DNA of 64,000 bases, taken from assembly GCF_935825525.1 (NCBI RefSeq), contig NZ_CAKXZT010000160.1, positions 1 through 64,000 of the forward strand. Reading direction: 5' to 3'. Origin of the DNA: Mesorhizobium escarrei. Its GTDB lineage: Bacteria; Pseudomonadota; Alphaproteobacteria; Rhizobiales; Rhizobiaceae. The notes under the pieces were generated by a model. It was not told where the DNA came from. It saw only the letters and a list, made by a program, of their open reading frames with translations, and ran no database searches. The translations under genes and the position numbers were made by a program. Position 1 is the first letter of the stretch. Every line of letters begins with the position of its first letter. Of this stretch, positions 34,895 to 42,274 are shown in pieces.

Positions 34895-35274
34895 ATTGTA
34901 TTCACGTCCCCGGCGAAGCGGGCGGCGTTTTCTGCTGAAATGGCGAGGTGCCAAGCATTATCCGGCCGTCGACTGTGAGCACCGCCTCGGAGCGGCTGTG
35001 GCCTTTTTAGGCCGACCGCCGCAACTTCGGACTGAGTCAGGCATTTTTGCTGTGATCGCCGTTCCTCCAGGCGGTCGGAGGCTGAGAAAGCCTGTTGTCC
35101 GCTGGCTCCCGCCCGGCGGGCTTTCTCGTCAGTCTGTCGGCTTTTCCCGCTAAACGAGCCACAGATGCTACTTCCGGTGGAACAGGAAGCCCCTTCTGGG
35201 AGTTCCTACCGTCATCAACAGGGCATGGACGTGCCCTTTGATTGGCGCGGCAGCGCAAGAATGGGAGAACCAGC
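34895..35274. other. Intergenic region upstream of DUF3309
   Basis: About 380 bases without a supported gene. Near 35080-35160 there are short inverted repeats (for example CCTGTTGTCCGC region and GCCCGGCGGGC). A sigma-EcfG-like promoter at 35179-35204 lies near its right end. Confidence 0.45.
35179..35204 (+). promoter_or_regulatory. Sigma-EcfG-like promoter (GGAAC-N17-AGTT)
   Basis: GGAAC (35179-35183), 17-base spacer, AGTT (35201-35204), about 70 bases before the DUF3309 start. One mismatch in the -10 element. Confidence 0.45.
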
Positions 35275-35439
35275 ATGAGCCTCGGAACCATACTCATCAT
35301 CATTTTGATCCTTATCTTGCTTGGCGGGTTCAGCGGTCTGGGTGGCGGGCCGTTCTACGGCACCGGCTATTATGGTGGTGGCGGCCTCGGTCTCGTGCTG
35401 CTGATCGTCATTATCCTGGTCCTTCTCGGACGCATTTAG
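35275..35439 (+). CDS. DUF3309 family small membrane protein
   Basis: A 54-residue protein: MSLGTILIIILILILLGGFS forms one helix, a Gly/Tyr-rich loop (GTGYYGGGGLG) follows, and LVLLIVIILVLLGRI forms a second helix. This is the standard DUF3309 architecture. GGGAGAA precedes the ATG at 35275; an upstream in-frame ATG at 35242 lacks a site and would add a charged tail. DUF3309 genes are frequently found in rhizobial stress regions, but no function is known. Confidence 0.8.
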   Translation: MSLGTILIIILILILLGGFSGLGGGPFYGTGYYGGGGLGLVLLIVIILVLLGRI

Positions 35440-35601
35440 TGCCCGCACGCGGACAAAAACTTCAGCGTTGATCCGGTGTCGCTCTAGGGGCCTCGTCCGG
35501 GAAATGTCGCCGCGGCTCAGGCCATAAGGGCCGCACGTGATTGTCTCGGCGGAACCGAAATCGCTCACGTGCATTATAGCCGCTGCGGAAATCCCAAGAG
35601 A

Positions 35602-37020
35602 ATGGCGCCATACGTGAACTTCGTTGAACAAGCCGATATCGGCCTCGGAGTTCCGGGCGTCCCCTCTGCCGATCTGATGCAGGCACTGCCGGTCGCCGTA
35701 TACACCGTGGACGAACGGGGGCGCATCACCTTTTTCAACGAAGCCGCAGCTGAGCTCTGGGGCCATCGTCCTGTAATCGGTCGGGACCTTTGGTGCGGCT
35801 CGTGGAAGCTTCGTCATCCAGACGGTCGGGATATGGCGCATGGCGAGTGTCCGATGGCCGTGGCGCTGCGCGAAGGCCGGGACGTCTCCTGGGACCAGGC
35901 GATTGCGGAGCGGCCGGACGGCGAACTCGTGCCGTTCAGGGCTCACCCACGCCTGCTTCGCGACGAAGCGGGCAATGTTGTCGGTGCCATCAACACGCTG
36001 CTCGACCTGCGCACGCAGACGCTGGGCGATGAAGCTCGCATGCGTCTTGCCGCCATTGTCGAGTCGTCGATGGACGCCATCGTCTCGAAGGACATGAACG
36101 GCATCATCACCAGTTGGAACGACGCTGCAGAACGCCTGTTCGGCTACACGCCTGCCGAGGCGATCGGCCGGCCGGTGACGATGCTCATTCCGCCCGACCG
36201 TCTCGACGAGGAAGTCTCGATCATCAGCCGCATCCGCGCCGGCGAACGCGTCCCCTCCTATGAGACGATGCGTCTACGTAAGGACGGCACGCTCGTTTCG
36301 GTCTCGCTCACCGTCTCGCCGATCCGCGACACCATCGGGCGCGTCGTCGGCGCCTCCAAGATCGCGCGCGACATCAGTTCCCACAAGGAGAACGAACGGC
36401 GCATCCGTCTGCTCATGCGCGAGGTCAATCACCGGGTGAAGAACCAGTTTTCGGTCATCATCTCGATGATCCGCGAGACAAGCAAGCTGACGAGCACACC
36501 TGAGGCTTTCCTCGGGCAGGTACGAGAGCGCATCATGGCGCTTTCGGAATCGCATGATCTCCTGGTCAATGCCGAATGGCGCGGCGCGACGGTCGGCGAG
36601 CTCATCCAGGCACAGCTCAAGGCCTTCGCAGCGCAGTCCCGCGTGTCGATGGCCGGGCCAATGGTGATACTGCAGCCGAACGCTGTCCAGTATCTCGGCA
36701 TAGCCTTTCACGAACTCGCCACCAATTCGGCAAAACATGGAGCGCTGTCGTGCAGCGGCGGACGCGTCGAAATCGATTGGAATGTGATCCCTGCGGGCGA
36801 CGGCGCCGCCACCTTTCGACTGGTCTGGCGTGAGTTGGACGGGCCGGTCCTCGACACTCTCAGGGGGCGCGGTTTCGGAGTGGTCGTCCTCGAGCGCGTG
36901 GCGCCGCAGGCTCTCAGCGGCAGCGGGCGGCTGGAGTTCCACGCGCAAGGCATCACCTGGACGCTCGAGGCGCCGCTGCATTTCGTCCAGACATCACTGG
37001 CCGAAATCGCAGCCGACTGA
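35602..37020 (+). CDS. Two-PAS-domain HWE/HisKA_2-family sensor histidine kinase
   Basis: A 472-residue soluble kinase without membrane segments. PAS1 (about 25-130, AVYTVDERGRITFFNEAAAE) and PAS2 (about 140-260, AIVSKDMNGIITSWNDAAER) are followed by the phospho-accepting region REVNHRVKNQFSVIISMI, with His near residue 276. The N box is HELATNSAKHGAL (about 371) and the WRE motif near 408 defines the HWE type. Kinases of this class feed the PhyR-NepR-EcfG general stress cascade in alphaproteobacteria. No response regulator is adjacent, so the partner is encoded elsewhere. The start at 35602 has AAGAGA upstream; ATG at 35569 is an alternative. Confidence 0.87.
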   Translation: MAPYVNFVEQADIGLGVPGVPSADLMQALPVAVYTVDERGRITFFNEAAAELWGHRPVIGRDLWCGSWKLRHPDGRDMAHGECPMAVALREGRDVSWDQAIAERPDGELVPFRAHPRLLRDEAGNVVGAINTLLDLRTQTLGDEARMRLAAIVESSMDAIVSKDMNGIITSWNDAAERLFGYTPAEAIGRPVTMLIPPDRLDEEVSIISRIRAGERVPSYETMRLRKDGTLVSVSLTVSPIRDTIGRVVGASKIARDISSHKENERRIRLLMREVNHRVKNQFSVIISMIRETSKLTSTPEAFLGQVRERIMALSESHDLLVNAEWRGATVGELIQAQLKAFAAQSRVSMAGPMVILQPNAVQYLGIAFHELATNSAKHGALSCSGGRVEIDWNVIPAGDGAATFRLVWRELDGPVLDTLRGRGFGVVVLERVAPQALSGSGRLEFHAQGITWTLEAPLHFVQTSLAEIAAD

Positions 37021-37043
37021 AGGAATTTTTGCTGCGCTCGTGA

Positions 37044-37106
37044 ATCGCAAAACCGCTGCACACCCTCGGGTCAGGGCCCGTGGGCATGCTTTTGCGCGAC
37101 ATGCAT
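37044..37106. repeat. Dispersed rhizobial repeat, copy B
   Basis: Matches copy A at 18026-18087 in sequence and orientation, including ATCGCAAAACCGCTGC and GGCATGCTTTTGCGCGACAT. It lies in the gap between the kinase and the next minus-strand gene. Confidence 0.65.
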
Positions 37107-37447
37107 TATTGCGTTTGGTCCGGCGGGCGAAGATAGAGCGAAACAGCCCTGTCCTCCAGAACATCGACGTCGCCTCTTCCAGGCAGGGCATCGCAGCCAA
37201 CCGAGTGCCGATGGGCGTTACCTGGCTCAAACACGGTCAGGCTGTCGAATTCCATGGCCGCCCCGTAGAACTGGGCGGCTTGCAACACCAGGCATTCGAC
37301 GTCTTCAAGGGCAACGTTTTCTGCGAGGTTTCGCAGCCGCACGGCCTCTGCCACCGCAGTGACATTAAGGACCCCCTTACCCCGGGCGGCTGCCCGAACT
37401 TCGAGGTTAACGTCTTGACACAAATGAGCCGAGTAACCGAATCGCAT
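37106..37447 (-). CDS. Hypothetical protein
   Basis: A 113-residue protein starting MRFGYSAHLCQDVNLEVRAA. The middle has ALEDVECLVLQAAQFYGAAM and the end SLYLRPPDQTQ. No membrane segment or named motif is visible. AAGGGGG lies six bases before the ATG at 37447, favouring this start over a longer frame to 37522. It stands alone on the minus strand next to repeat copy B. Confidence 0.55.
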   Translation of the reverse strand: MRFGYSAHLCQDVNLEVRAAARGKGVLNVTAVAEAVRLRNLAENVALEDVECLVLQAAQFYGAAMEFDSLTVFEPGNAHRHSVGCDALPGRGDVDVLEDRAVSLYLRPPDQTQ

Positions 37448-37522
37448 GGAAAACCCCCTTTTCAGGAGCGGTTTGTCCCTCGTGATCAGCATGAGCCCTA
37501 TCGATCCGAATAGCAAGCACAA

Positions 37523-37696
37523 TCAGTAAAATTTACTTATGAAATCAACGATTTAGCATATGACAAAGGCTGCATAATCGATGCCTTGCCGTAACTGTCA
37601 GCCTTTCACGCCAAGGGCTAATGAACCGGTCTTGACGACCGATCAGGCTTTTCCTAATTCTTAGACAAATACTAACTTTGAGCGGTGGAGGCACAA
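37523..37696. other. AT-richer intergenic region
   Basis: Low-GC spacer between divergent genes, with CTTGACGACCGATC-type words near 37632 that could include a -35 box (TTGACG). No GGAAC element seen. Confidence 0.35.
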
Positions 37697-37933
37697 ATGA
37701 CCGAACTGGAAAGACCCGAACGACTGCAGATCATGCTAACCTCGGACGAATTGGCTGCGTTGGAAAACTGGCGCTTCGAAAGGCGCATGCCAAGCCGCTC
37801 GGCGGCCTTGAGGGAGTTGCTGCGGCGCGGCCTCCACGCGGACGGATTCTTGACGGCAGCACAAGGTGCCAAGTCGCAGGATTTTGGAATTCTGCCCAAT
37901 TCCGGCATTGTCGATGGAGCGTCTCGCGACTAG
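37697..37933 (+). CDS. Small ribbon-helix-helix-like protein
   Basis: A 78-residue protein. RLQIMLTSDELAALENWRFE and RRMPSRSAALRELLRRGL fit the strand-helix-helix pattern of Arc/CopG-type DNA-binding proteins. Rhizobia carry many such short proteins as stand-alone regulators. GGAGG lies five bases before the ATG at 37697. No toxin partner is adjacent, so an orphan regulator is more likely than an antitoxin. Target unknown. Confidence 0.65.
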   Translation: MTELERPERLQIMLTSDELAALENWRFERRMPSRSAALRELLRRGLHADGFLTAAQGAKSQDFGILPNSGIVDGASRD

Positions 37934-38012
37934 GGCGGCGGCAAGCTATAAGGTTGTCTCGCGGCGCTGGAGATGCTTCGGCAACAGTGTGCCGGAGCCC
38001 TGGTCATCCTGT

Positions 38013-38038
38013 GGAACTTCAGGCAATCGTCGCGCGTT
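38013..38038 (+). promoter_or_regulatory. Sigma-EcfG promoter (GGAAC-N17-CGTT), exact consensus
   Basis: GGAAC (38013-38017), 17 bases, CGTT (38035-38038), about 70 bases before the HD-domain gene start. Confidence 0.7.
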
Positions 38039-38107
38039 CGGTGAGGCAGGTCGGGCATCGGAGCAAGGCTGGTTGCGTCATTTAACAGGCCGGCAAGGAT
38101 CAAAGCA

Positions 38108-38524
38108 GTGAGCTTCCTTTACCGAGCGGCAAAAATCGCCGAGCAAGCTCATGCGGGGCAGACGGACAAGACCGGACGGCCCTATATCGAGCATTGCCGC
38201 CGGGTTGTTGATGCCGTCGAAACGCTCGACCAGAAGGCTGTCGCCTACCTCCACGACGTTCTTGAGAAAAGCGACGATTGGGATCGCGAGCGGCTCGAGG
38301 CGGCTGGTTTCGGAACAGCCATCGTATCGGCAGTCGATGCCATGACACGCAGGCCGGACGAGGACGACCTCGCTTTCGTGCGCAGAGCAGCAGCCAACCC
38401 ATTGGCGCTGCGGGTCAAGCGCGCCGATCTTACCGACAATCTATGGCAGGCACAGCAGATTGGCGCGTCGACATCGAAATATGAAGACGGACTGCGGATC
38501 CTCGACGAAGAATTCTCCGAATGA
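38108..38524 (+). CDS. HD-domain protein related to (p)ppGpp hydrolases
   Basis: A 138-residue single-domain protein. AHAGQTDKTGRPYIEHCRRV gives the first metal His (and the HxxxG...PYxxH pattern of SpoT-type hydrolases), AVAYLHDVLEKSDDW the HD pair, and RVKRADLTDNLWQAQ the late Asp. Stand-alone proteins like this can hydrolyse alarmones, as small alarmone hydrolases do. The usual ED pair after HD is altered (HDVLEKS), so activity is uncertain. An exact sigma-EcfG promoter upstream suggests stress induction, which would link alarmone turnover with the general stress response. Confidence 0.78.
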   Translation: MSFLYRAAKIAEQAHAGQTDKTGRPYIEHCRRVVDAVETLDQKAVAYLHDVLEKSDDWDRERLEAAGFGTAIVSAVDAMTRRPDEDDLAFVRRAAANPLALRVKRADLTDNLWQAQQIGASTSKYEDGLRILDEEFSE

Positions 38525-38575
38525 CGGAGTGTCGCCTGTGGCGTGATCGGCCGATGTGGGAATTCAAGCGAGGCT

Positions 38576-38986
38576 CTATTCGGGGATGTGAGGCGTGTGT
38601 CGCTTGTCCTCGGCAGGATCGGCATCGATCCGCGCCTTGTTGGGATCGAAGGCGCCATGGCGGGCTATGGCCGATGCCGGCGTGTCGGGGGTCTCGTAGG
38701 CCCACATGAAGTCGTCAGCCGCTCCGCCGACCGCGTGGACCCGCCAATAACTGGCCGTGCCCTTCAGCGGGGAGTGCGTTGTAGTGTTGGTCTTCTCCAG
38801 AAGGTCGAAATAGATGTCCTCGAAGGGGATATAGAAGACCGGATCGTGCCCATCTTCATGGAGCACTTTTGCCCGCTCGGTTGAGGCAATGATCGCGTCG
38901 GAGAACCTTACCGTCACGGTTCCATTGAACGGGGTAATCGTCAGCGCGTCGGGACGGCTGGTGGGATTTGCGGTTAAGGGCTGCAT
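38576..38986 (-). CDS. DUF427 domain protein
   Basis: A 136-residue single-domain protein. NGTVTVRFSDAIIASTERAK, FYIPFEDIYFDLLEKTNTTT, HSPLKGTASYWRV and FMWAYETPDTPASAIARHGA are the DUF427 landmarks in order. The function is unknown. GGAGAAG lies before the ATG at 38986. On the minus strand an exact sigma-EcfG consensus sits about 32 bases upstream (39018-39043). It is divergent from the CBS gene, which has its own stress promoter 84 bases further on. Confidence 0.87.
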   Translation of the reverse strand: MQPLTANPTSRPDALTITPFNGTVTVRFSDAIIASTERAKVLHEDGHDPVFYIPFEDIYFDLLEKTNTTTHSPLKGTASYWRVHAVGGAADDFMWAYETPDTPASAIARHGAFDPNKARIDADPAEDKRHTPHIPE

Positions 38987-39017
38987 TCGACTTCTCCGTT
39001 GGCTGCCTATCTCCTGG

Positions 39018-39043
39018 AACGTCATATCGCCCGTCAGGGTTCC
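39018..39043 (-). promoter_or_regulatory. Sigma-EcfG promoter (GGAAC-N17-CGTT), exact consensus
   Basis: Minus-strand GGAAC (39043-39039), 17 bases, CGTT (39021-39018), directly upstream of the DUF427 gene. Confidence 0.72.
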
Positions 39044-39126
39044 AACCGCGAGAGGCTCATTGGAGCCGCGACATCGGAAGAGCCGGCGAAAGGTGAAAAA
39101 CCTCCCGCGGGGCATTCAGATTCCAG

Positions 39127-39152
39127 GGAACGTTACCGCCGAAGAGTTCGTT
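39127..39152 (+). promoter_or_regulatory. Sigma-EcfG promoter (GGAAC-N17-CGTT), exact consensus
   Basis: GGAAC (39127-39131), 17 bases, CGTT (39149-39152), 56 bases before the CBS-protein start. Confidence 0.75.
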
Positions 39153-39207
39153 TCGTAGGTTAACACCGAAACAGGCGGCGGGGCTTCGCAAGTTAAGGGA
39201 GATTGCC

Positions 39208-39645
39208 ATGAAAGTCGGCAACTGCATGACGAGGAATGTCCAGGTCGCTAGCCCCGAACAGTCCATCCGCGAAGTAGCAGAGATCATGGGCAGGCTTGAC
39301 GCCGGAGTGATGCCCGTGGGCGACCACGACCGGCTGGTCGGGATGATCACCGATCGAGATATCGCGATCCGCGGCGTAGCATTGGGTAAGGGACCTGACA
39401 CGAAGGTGCGTGATGTCATGAGCTCGGAGGTCAAATATTGCTTTGATGATGAAGATGTCGAGCATGTGCTTGAGAACATGGGCGACCTGCAGGTACGTCG
39501 GCTCCCGGTTCTGAACCGCGACAAGAGGCTCGTCGGCATCATCTCTCTCGGCGATCTCGCGACGAATGGCGAATCGGCAGAAGCGGGAGAGGCTTTAAGC
39601 GACATCTCGAAGCCGGGCGGCGAGCATTCGCAGACTGCCCACTGA
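39208..39645 (+). CDS. Tandem CBS-domain protein
   Basis: A 145-residue protein made of a CBS pair: GNCMTRNVQVASPEQSIREV to MITDRDIAIRGVALGK, and KVRDVMSSEVKYCFDDEDVE to RLVGIISLGDLATN. CBS pairs bind adenosine nucleotides and sense energy state. GGGAGA precedes the ATG. An exact sigma-EcfG promoter lies upstream, and similar short CBS proteins are typical general-stress targets in rhizobia. A stem-loop follows the gene. No catalytic domain is attached. Confidence 0.88.
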   Translation: MKVGNCMTRNVQVASPEQSIREVAEIMGRLDAGVMPVGDHDRLVGMITDRDIAIRGVALGKGPDTKVRDVMSSEVKYCFDDEDVEHVLENMGDLQVRRLPVLNRDKRLVGIISLGDLATNGESAEAGEALSDISKPGGEHSQTAH

Positions 39646-39684
39646 CTGACGCCGCGACATGTTAGGGCAAGGTCACTTGTTTCG

Positions 39685-39712
39685 CGGTGCGCCGGCTAAC
39701 GCCGGCGCACCG
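39685..39712 (+). terminator. Strong stem-loop after the CBS gene
   Basis: A perfect 12-base stem, CGGTGCGCCGGC with GCCGGCGCACCG, around a TAAC loop, 40 bases after the stop codon. No U tract follows, so it may act with Rho or as a message stabiliser. Confidence 0.6.
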
Positions 39713-39967
39713 CCGGAGCATCTTCAGCGCCAAAAAGCGCGGCAGGGCGAAATAATCGCACAGGCGCGGACGCGCCGAGACGTTCACCGGGATGTCGTGT
39801 CGTGATAAGCTCTTCTTGCGACGGGTTCGCCCGACACCGAGGCGGCATCTCGCGGCCGGGCAGCCCTTAGTCGCAGACGATGAGCTTGAGCAGCTGATGG
39901 TCTCGAACGATTGCAAGCGTCCTGCCAAAGCCTCTTGCGAAGGCGGGGTTTCTTGGAGTGGACGGAT

Positions 39968-41098
39968 TTGGGTTGGTCGCTGAACCTCGGGACGATCGCC
40001 GGCACTACCGTGCGCGTTCACTTTACCTTCCTGCTGCTGCTCGTCTGGATCTGGCTGACGCACTATCAGATCGGCGGCACGCCAGCGGCCTGGCAAGGCG
40101 TTGCCTTCATCATTGCGGTTTTTGCCTGCGTGGTCCTGCATGAGTTCGGCCACATCGCCGCCGCACGGTATTTCGGCATCAGCACGCCGGACATTACGCT
40201 TTTCCCGATCGGCGGCGTCGCCAGGCTCGAACGCATGCCCGAAGAGCCGGGGCAGGAGTTCGTGATCGCCGTCGCGGGGCCGCTGGTCAATGTCGCGATC
40301 GCCGCCCTGATCTTCGCCCTGCTCGGCGGGTCGGCGGGCGTCGAACAGATGGCCGGGATCGAGGATCCGCGTATGAGTTTTCTCGCCAGGCTTGCCGGAG
40401 TCAATGTCTTCCTGGTCATCTTCAATATGATCCCCGCCTTCCCGATGGATGGCGGCCGTATCCTGCGCGCCGCCCTCGCCGCCCGCCTTTCCTGGTCGCG
40501 TGCGACCCAGATCGCCGCCACGATCGGTCAAGGATTGGCCTTCGTTTTCGGTTTCGTCGGGCTGTTCTACAATCCGCTGCTGATCTTCATCGGCATCTTC
40601 GTCTATCTCGCCGCGGCAGCGGAAGCGCAAAACGCACAGATCCGGGAGGTAGCCACAAGCGTCCTCGTCGCGGATGTGATGATCACCGAGTTCGCCCGGC
40701 TGGAACGGTCGGCGACGCTCGACGAGGCAATCGAGATGCTGCTCGCGACCACGCAGCACGAATTCCCTGTCATCGACTCCGCTGGCCATCTTGAAGGATT
40801 GGTGACACGCAACGACATGATCCGGACTTTGAAGGAAAAGGGCCCCGCCGCACCGGTCGCCAGCGCAATGCGGCGCGATATCCCGAAAATACATTACCGC
40901 AAAAGCCTCGAGGAAAGCCTGCGGCTGATGCAGCAGGCAGATGTGCCTGCTGTGGCCGTCGTGGACAATTCCGACCGTCTGGTCGGGCTCATGACACACG
41001 AAACCATAGGCGAGATGCTTATGATCCGCTCAGCCGTGTCGGATGCCTTCCGATTTGGTCGTTTGCGTGGGGCCAAGCCGCGATTCACACGGATCTGA
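39968..41098 (+). CDS. Site-2 protease family (M50) metalloprotease with CBS domains
   Basis: A 376-residue membrane protease. The zinc site is VVLHEFGHIAAARYFG near residue 57 with the third ligand in NMIPAFPMDGGRILRA near 152. About six helices surround these, and a C-terminal CBS pair (about 225-350) follows. This is the rip/SpoIVFB-like group that cleaves inside membranes, often releasing sigma factors from anti-sigma proteins. The start is probably TTG at 39968 (MGWSLNLGTIAGTTVRVHFT), with GGAG eleven bases upstream; no ATG is better placed. It neighbours stress genes, but its substrate is unknown. Confidence 0.87.
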   Translation: MGWSLNLGTIAGTTVRVHFTFLLLLVWIWLTHYQIGGTPAAWQGVAFIIAVFACVVLHEFGHIAAARYFGISTPDITLFPIGGVARLERMPEEPGQEFVIAVAGPLVNVAIAALIFALLGGSAGVEQMAGIEDPRMSFLARLAGVNVFLVIFNMIPAFPMDGGRILRAALAARLSWSRATQIAATIGQGLAFVFGFVGLFYNPLLIFIGIFVYLAAAAEAQNAQIREVATSVLVADVMITEFARLERSATLDEAIEMLLATTQHEFPVIDSAGHLEGLVTRNDMIRTLKEKGPAAPVASAMRRDIPKIHYRKSLEESLRLMQQADVPAVAVVDNSDRLVGLMTHETIGEMLMIRSAVSDAFRFGRLRGAKPRFTRI

Positions 41099-41141
41099 GC
41101 ACGAGGATTGTTTGCACCGCGCTACCGCATTAGGGGCAGAC

Positions 41142-41171
41142 ATCGGCCGGAACGACGTCGTTCCGGCCGAT
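41142..41171. terminator. Bidirectional terminator between convergent genes
   Basis: A 30-base perfect inverted repeat, arms ATCGGCCGGAACGAC and GTCGTTCCGGCCGAT, lies between the ends of the M50 gene and the terC-like gene. CCATCTTTT follows on the plus strand. It can serve both transcripts. Confidence 0.75.
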
Positions 41172-41185
41172 CCATCTTTTGCGTC

Positions 41186-41842
41186 TCACGCGCCCGGGAC
41201 GTGGGGCAGAAGTTCAACCGCACCTCGATAGATCATGTCGCCAGCCACGTAGAGGATGACCACCAGCCCGACATAGGCGATCCAGCGATGCTTCTGAAGC
41301 AGATTGGCGATGAAGTTTGCAGCGATGCCCATCAGCGCGACGGAGAGGACAAGGCCGAAGATCAGCACGTTCGGATGTTCGCGTGCAGCACCCGCTACCG
41401 CCAGAACATTGTCGAGTGACATGGAGACGTCGGCGATGATGATCTGCCAGGTTGCCTGGGCCAGTGTCTTGCGCGGAGCCTTGCCAGCTACGATGCCATC
41501 GTAGTCGACGTCACTTTCCGAAAGCGCTTCGATCGCCTGTTTTTCCTGCGCATGGTTTTGCCGAAGTTCGCGCCACATCTTCCAGCATACCCACAACAGC
41601 AATAGACCGCCGGCGAACAGCAATCCGACGATCTGCAGGAGCTGGGTTGTCGCGGCCGCAAAGCCGATGCGCAGAACGGCCGCTGCGATGATGCCAACGA
41701 CGATCGCGTTTCTGCGCTGCTCTTTGGGTAGTCCGGCCGCGGCAAGGCCGATAACGATGGCGTTGTCGCCGGCCAGCACCAGGTCGATCATGATGACCTG
41801 CAGGAGAGCGGTCATTGCTTCGGGACTGAAAAATTCTGTCAT
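41186..41842 (-). CDS. TerC/YjbE-family integral membrane protein
   Basis: A 218-residue membrane protein with seven predicted helices. The family's acidic intramembrane motifs are present: IDLVLAGDNAIVIGLAA at the N-terminus and ADVSMSLDNVLAVAGAA in the second half. TerC relatives are linked to manganese or calcium export and to tellurite resistance. A central hydrophilic loop (QNHAQEKQAIEALSESDVDY) is longer than in the shortest members. About 200 bases of potentially structured leader lie upstream, which is notable because manganese riboswitches control some TerC genes. Confidence 0.85.
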   Translation of the reverse strand: MTEFFSPEAMTALLQVIMIDLVLAGDNAIVIGLAAAGLPKEQRRNAIVVGIIAAAVLRIGFAAATTQLLQIVGLLFAGGLLLLWVCWKMWRELRQNHAQEKQAIEALSESDVDYDGIVAGKAPRKTLAQATWQIIIADVSMSLDNVLAVAGAAREHPNVLIFGLVLSVALMGIAANFIANLLQKHRWIAYVGLVVILYVAGDMIYRGAVELLPHVPGA

Positions 41843-41956
41843 ACGGCACCCTTGCGTTCAGCTAGGGGTGACACGGGCTTGCGAGCACAACCGTAGAGCA
41901 ACGCGGATACCGCGTATGACAAGAGAAATGCCGCTACAGCTGAAGAAAACTCAAAG

Positions 41957-42028
41957 CCAGGCCACCCGGATTGGAATTCCAGTCCGACATCGCAGTCCTG
42001 ATGGGACTGCCAGAGGGGCCCGGCCTGG
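41957..42028 (-). ncRNA. Candidate structured leader of terC-like gene (three-way junction)
   Basis: Outer stem CCAGGCC (41957-41963) pairs with GGCCTGG (42022-42028). Inside are two hairpins: a near-palindrome at 41968-41985 (GGATTGGAATTCCAGTCC) and GCAGTCC/GGACTGC at 41992-42010. A further ACGCGG-TAT-CCGCGT hairpin lies closer to the gene. The usual yybP-ykoY core sequence was not found, so this is either a different element or a palindromic repeat. Confidence 0.35.
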
Positions 42029-42034
42029 TAGCAC

Positions 42035-42274
42035 CTAGCTATTGCCGTCAGCGCAAAAACTCAAGGCTTAATTGTAATCCGCAAATGCAGCATCGAGCTC
42101 GGGCAAGTTTTGGGTAAGCCAAGTCGATCGGCCACGAGTTGACGGGTTTGATTTGACATCCGTTCCAACGACATTGCGTACCGCAAACGTCGCGCGCCGA
42201 AGCATGAAGTCAGCAACACGGAGGAAAGGCATACTTCCGCGACGATACCATTGCCGAGAGATAGCCAAATGTGG
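42035..42274. other. Intergenic region, possible eroded coding sequence
   Basis: About 240 bases between the leader-like structure and the aminotransferase relic. A minus-strand frame over 42068-42268 reads plausibly in places but matches nothing I know. Probably more eroded material at the flank of the rhamnose cluster. Confidence 0.35.

Noticed and set aside
35522..35602. Sigma-EcfG promoter for the HWE kinase
   Set aside because: A GGAAC is present near 35550, but no xGTT lies 16-17 bases downstream.
39662..40999. A 445-codon minus-strand frame opposite the M50 protease gene
   Set aside because: Rich in Asp, Arg and Gly with no domain; the plus strand has the HEFGH site and CBS domains.
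41843..42034. Known yybP-ykoY manganese riboswitch upstream of terC
   Set aside because: The conserved core words of that riboswitch were not found, so only a generic structured-RNA candidate is reported.
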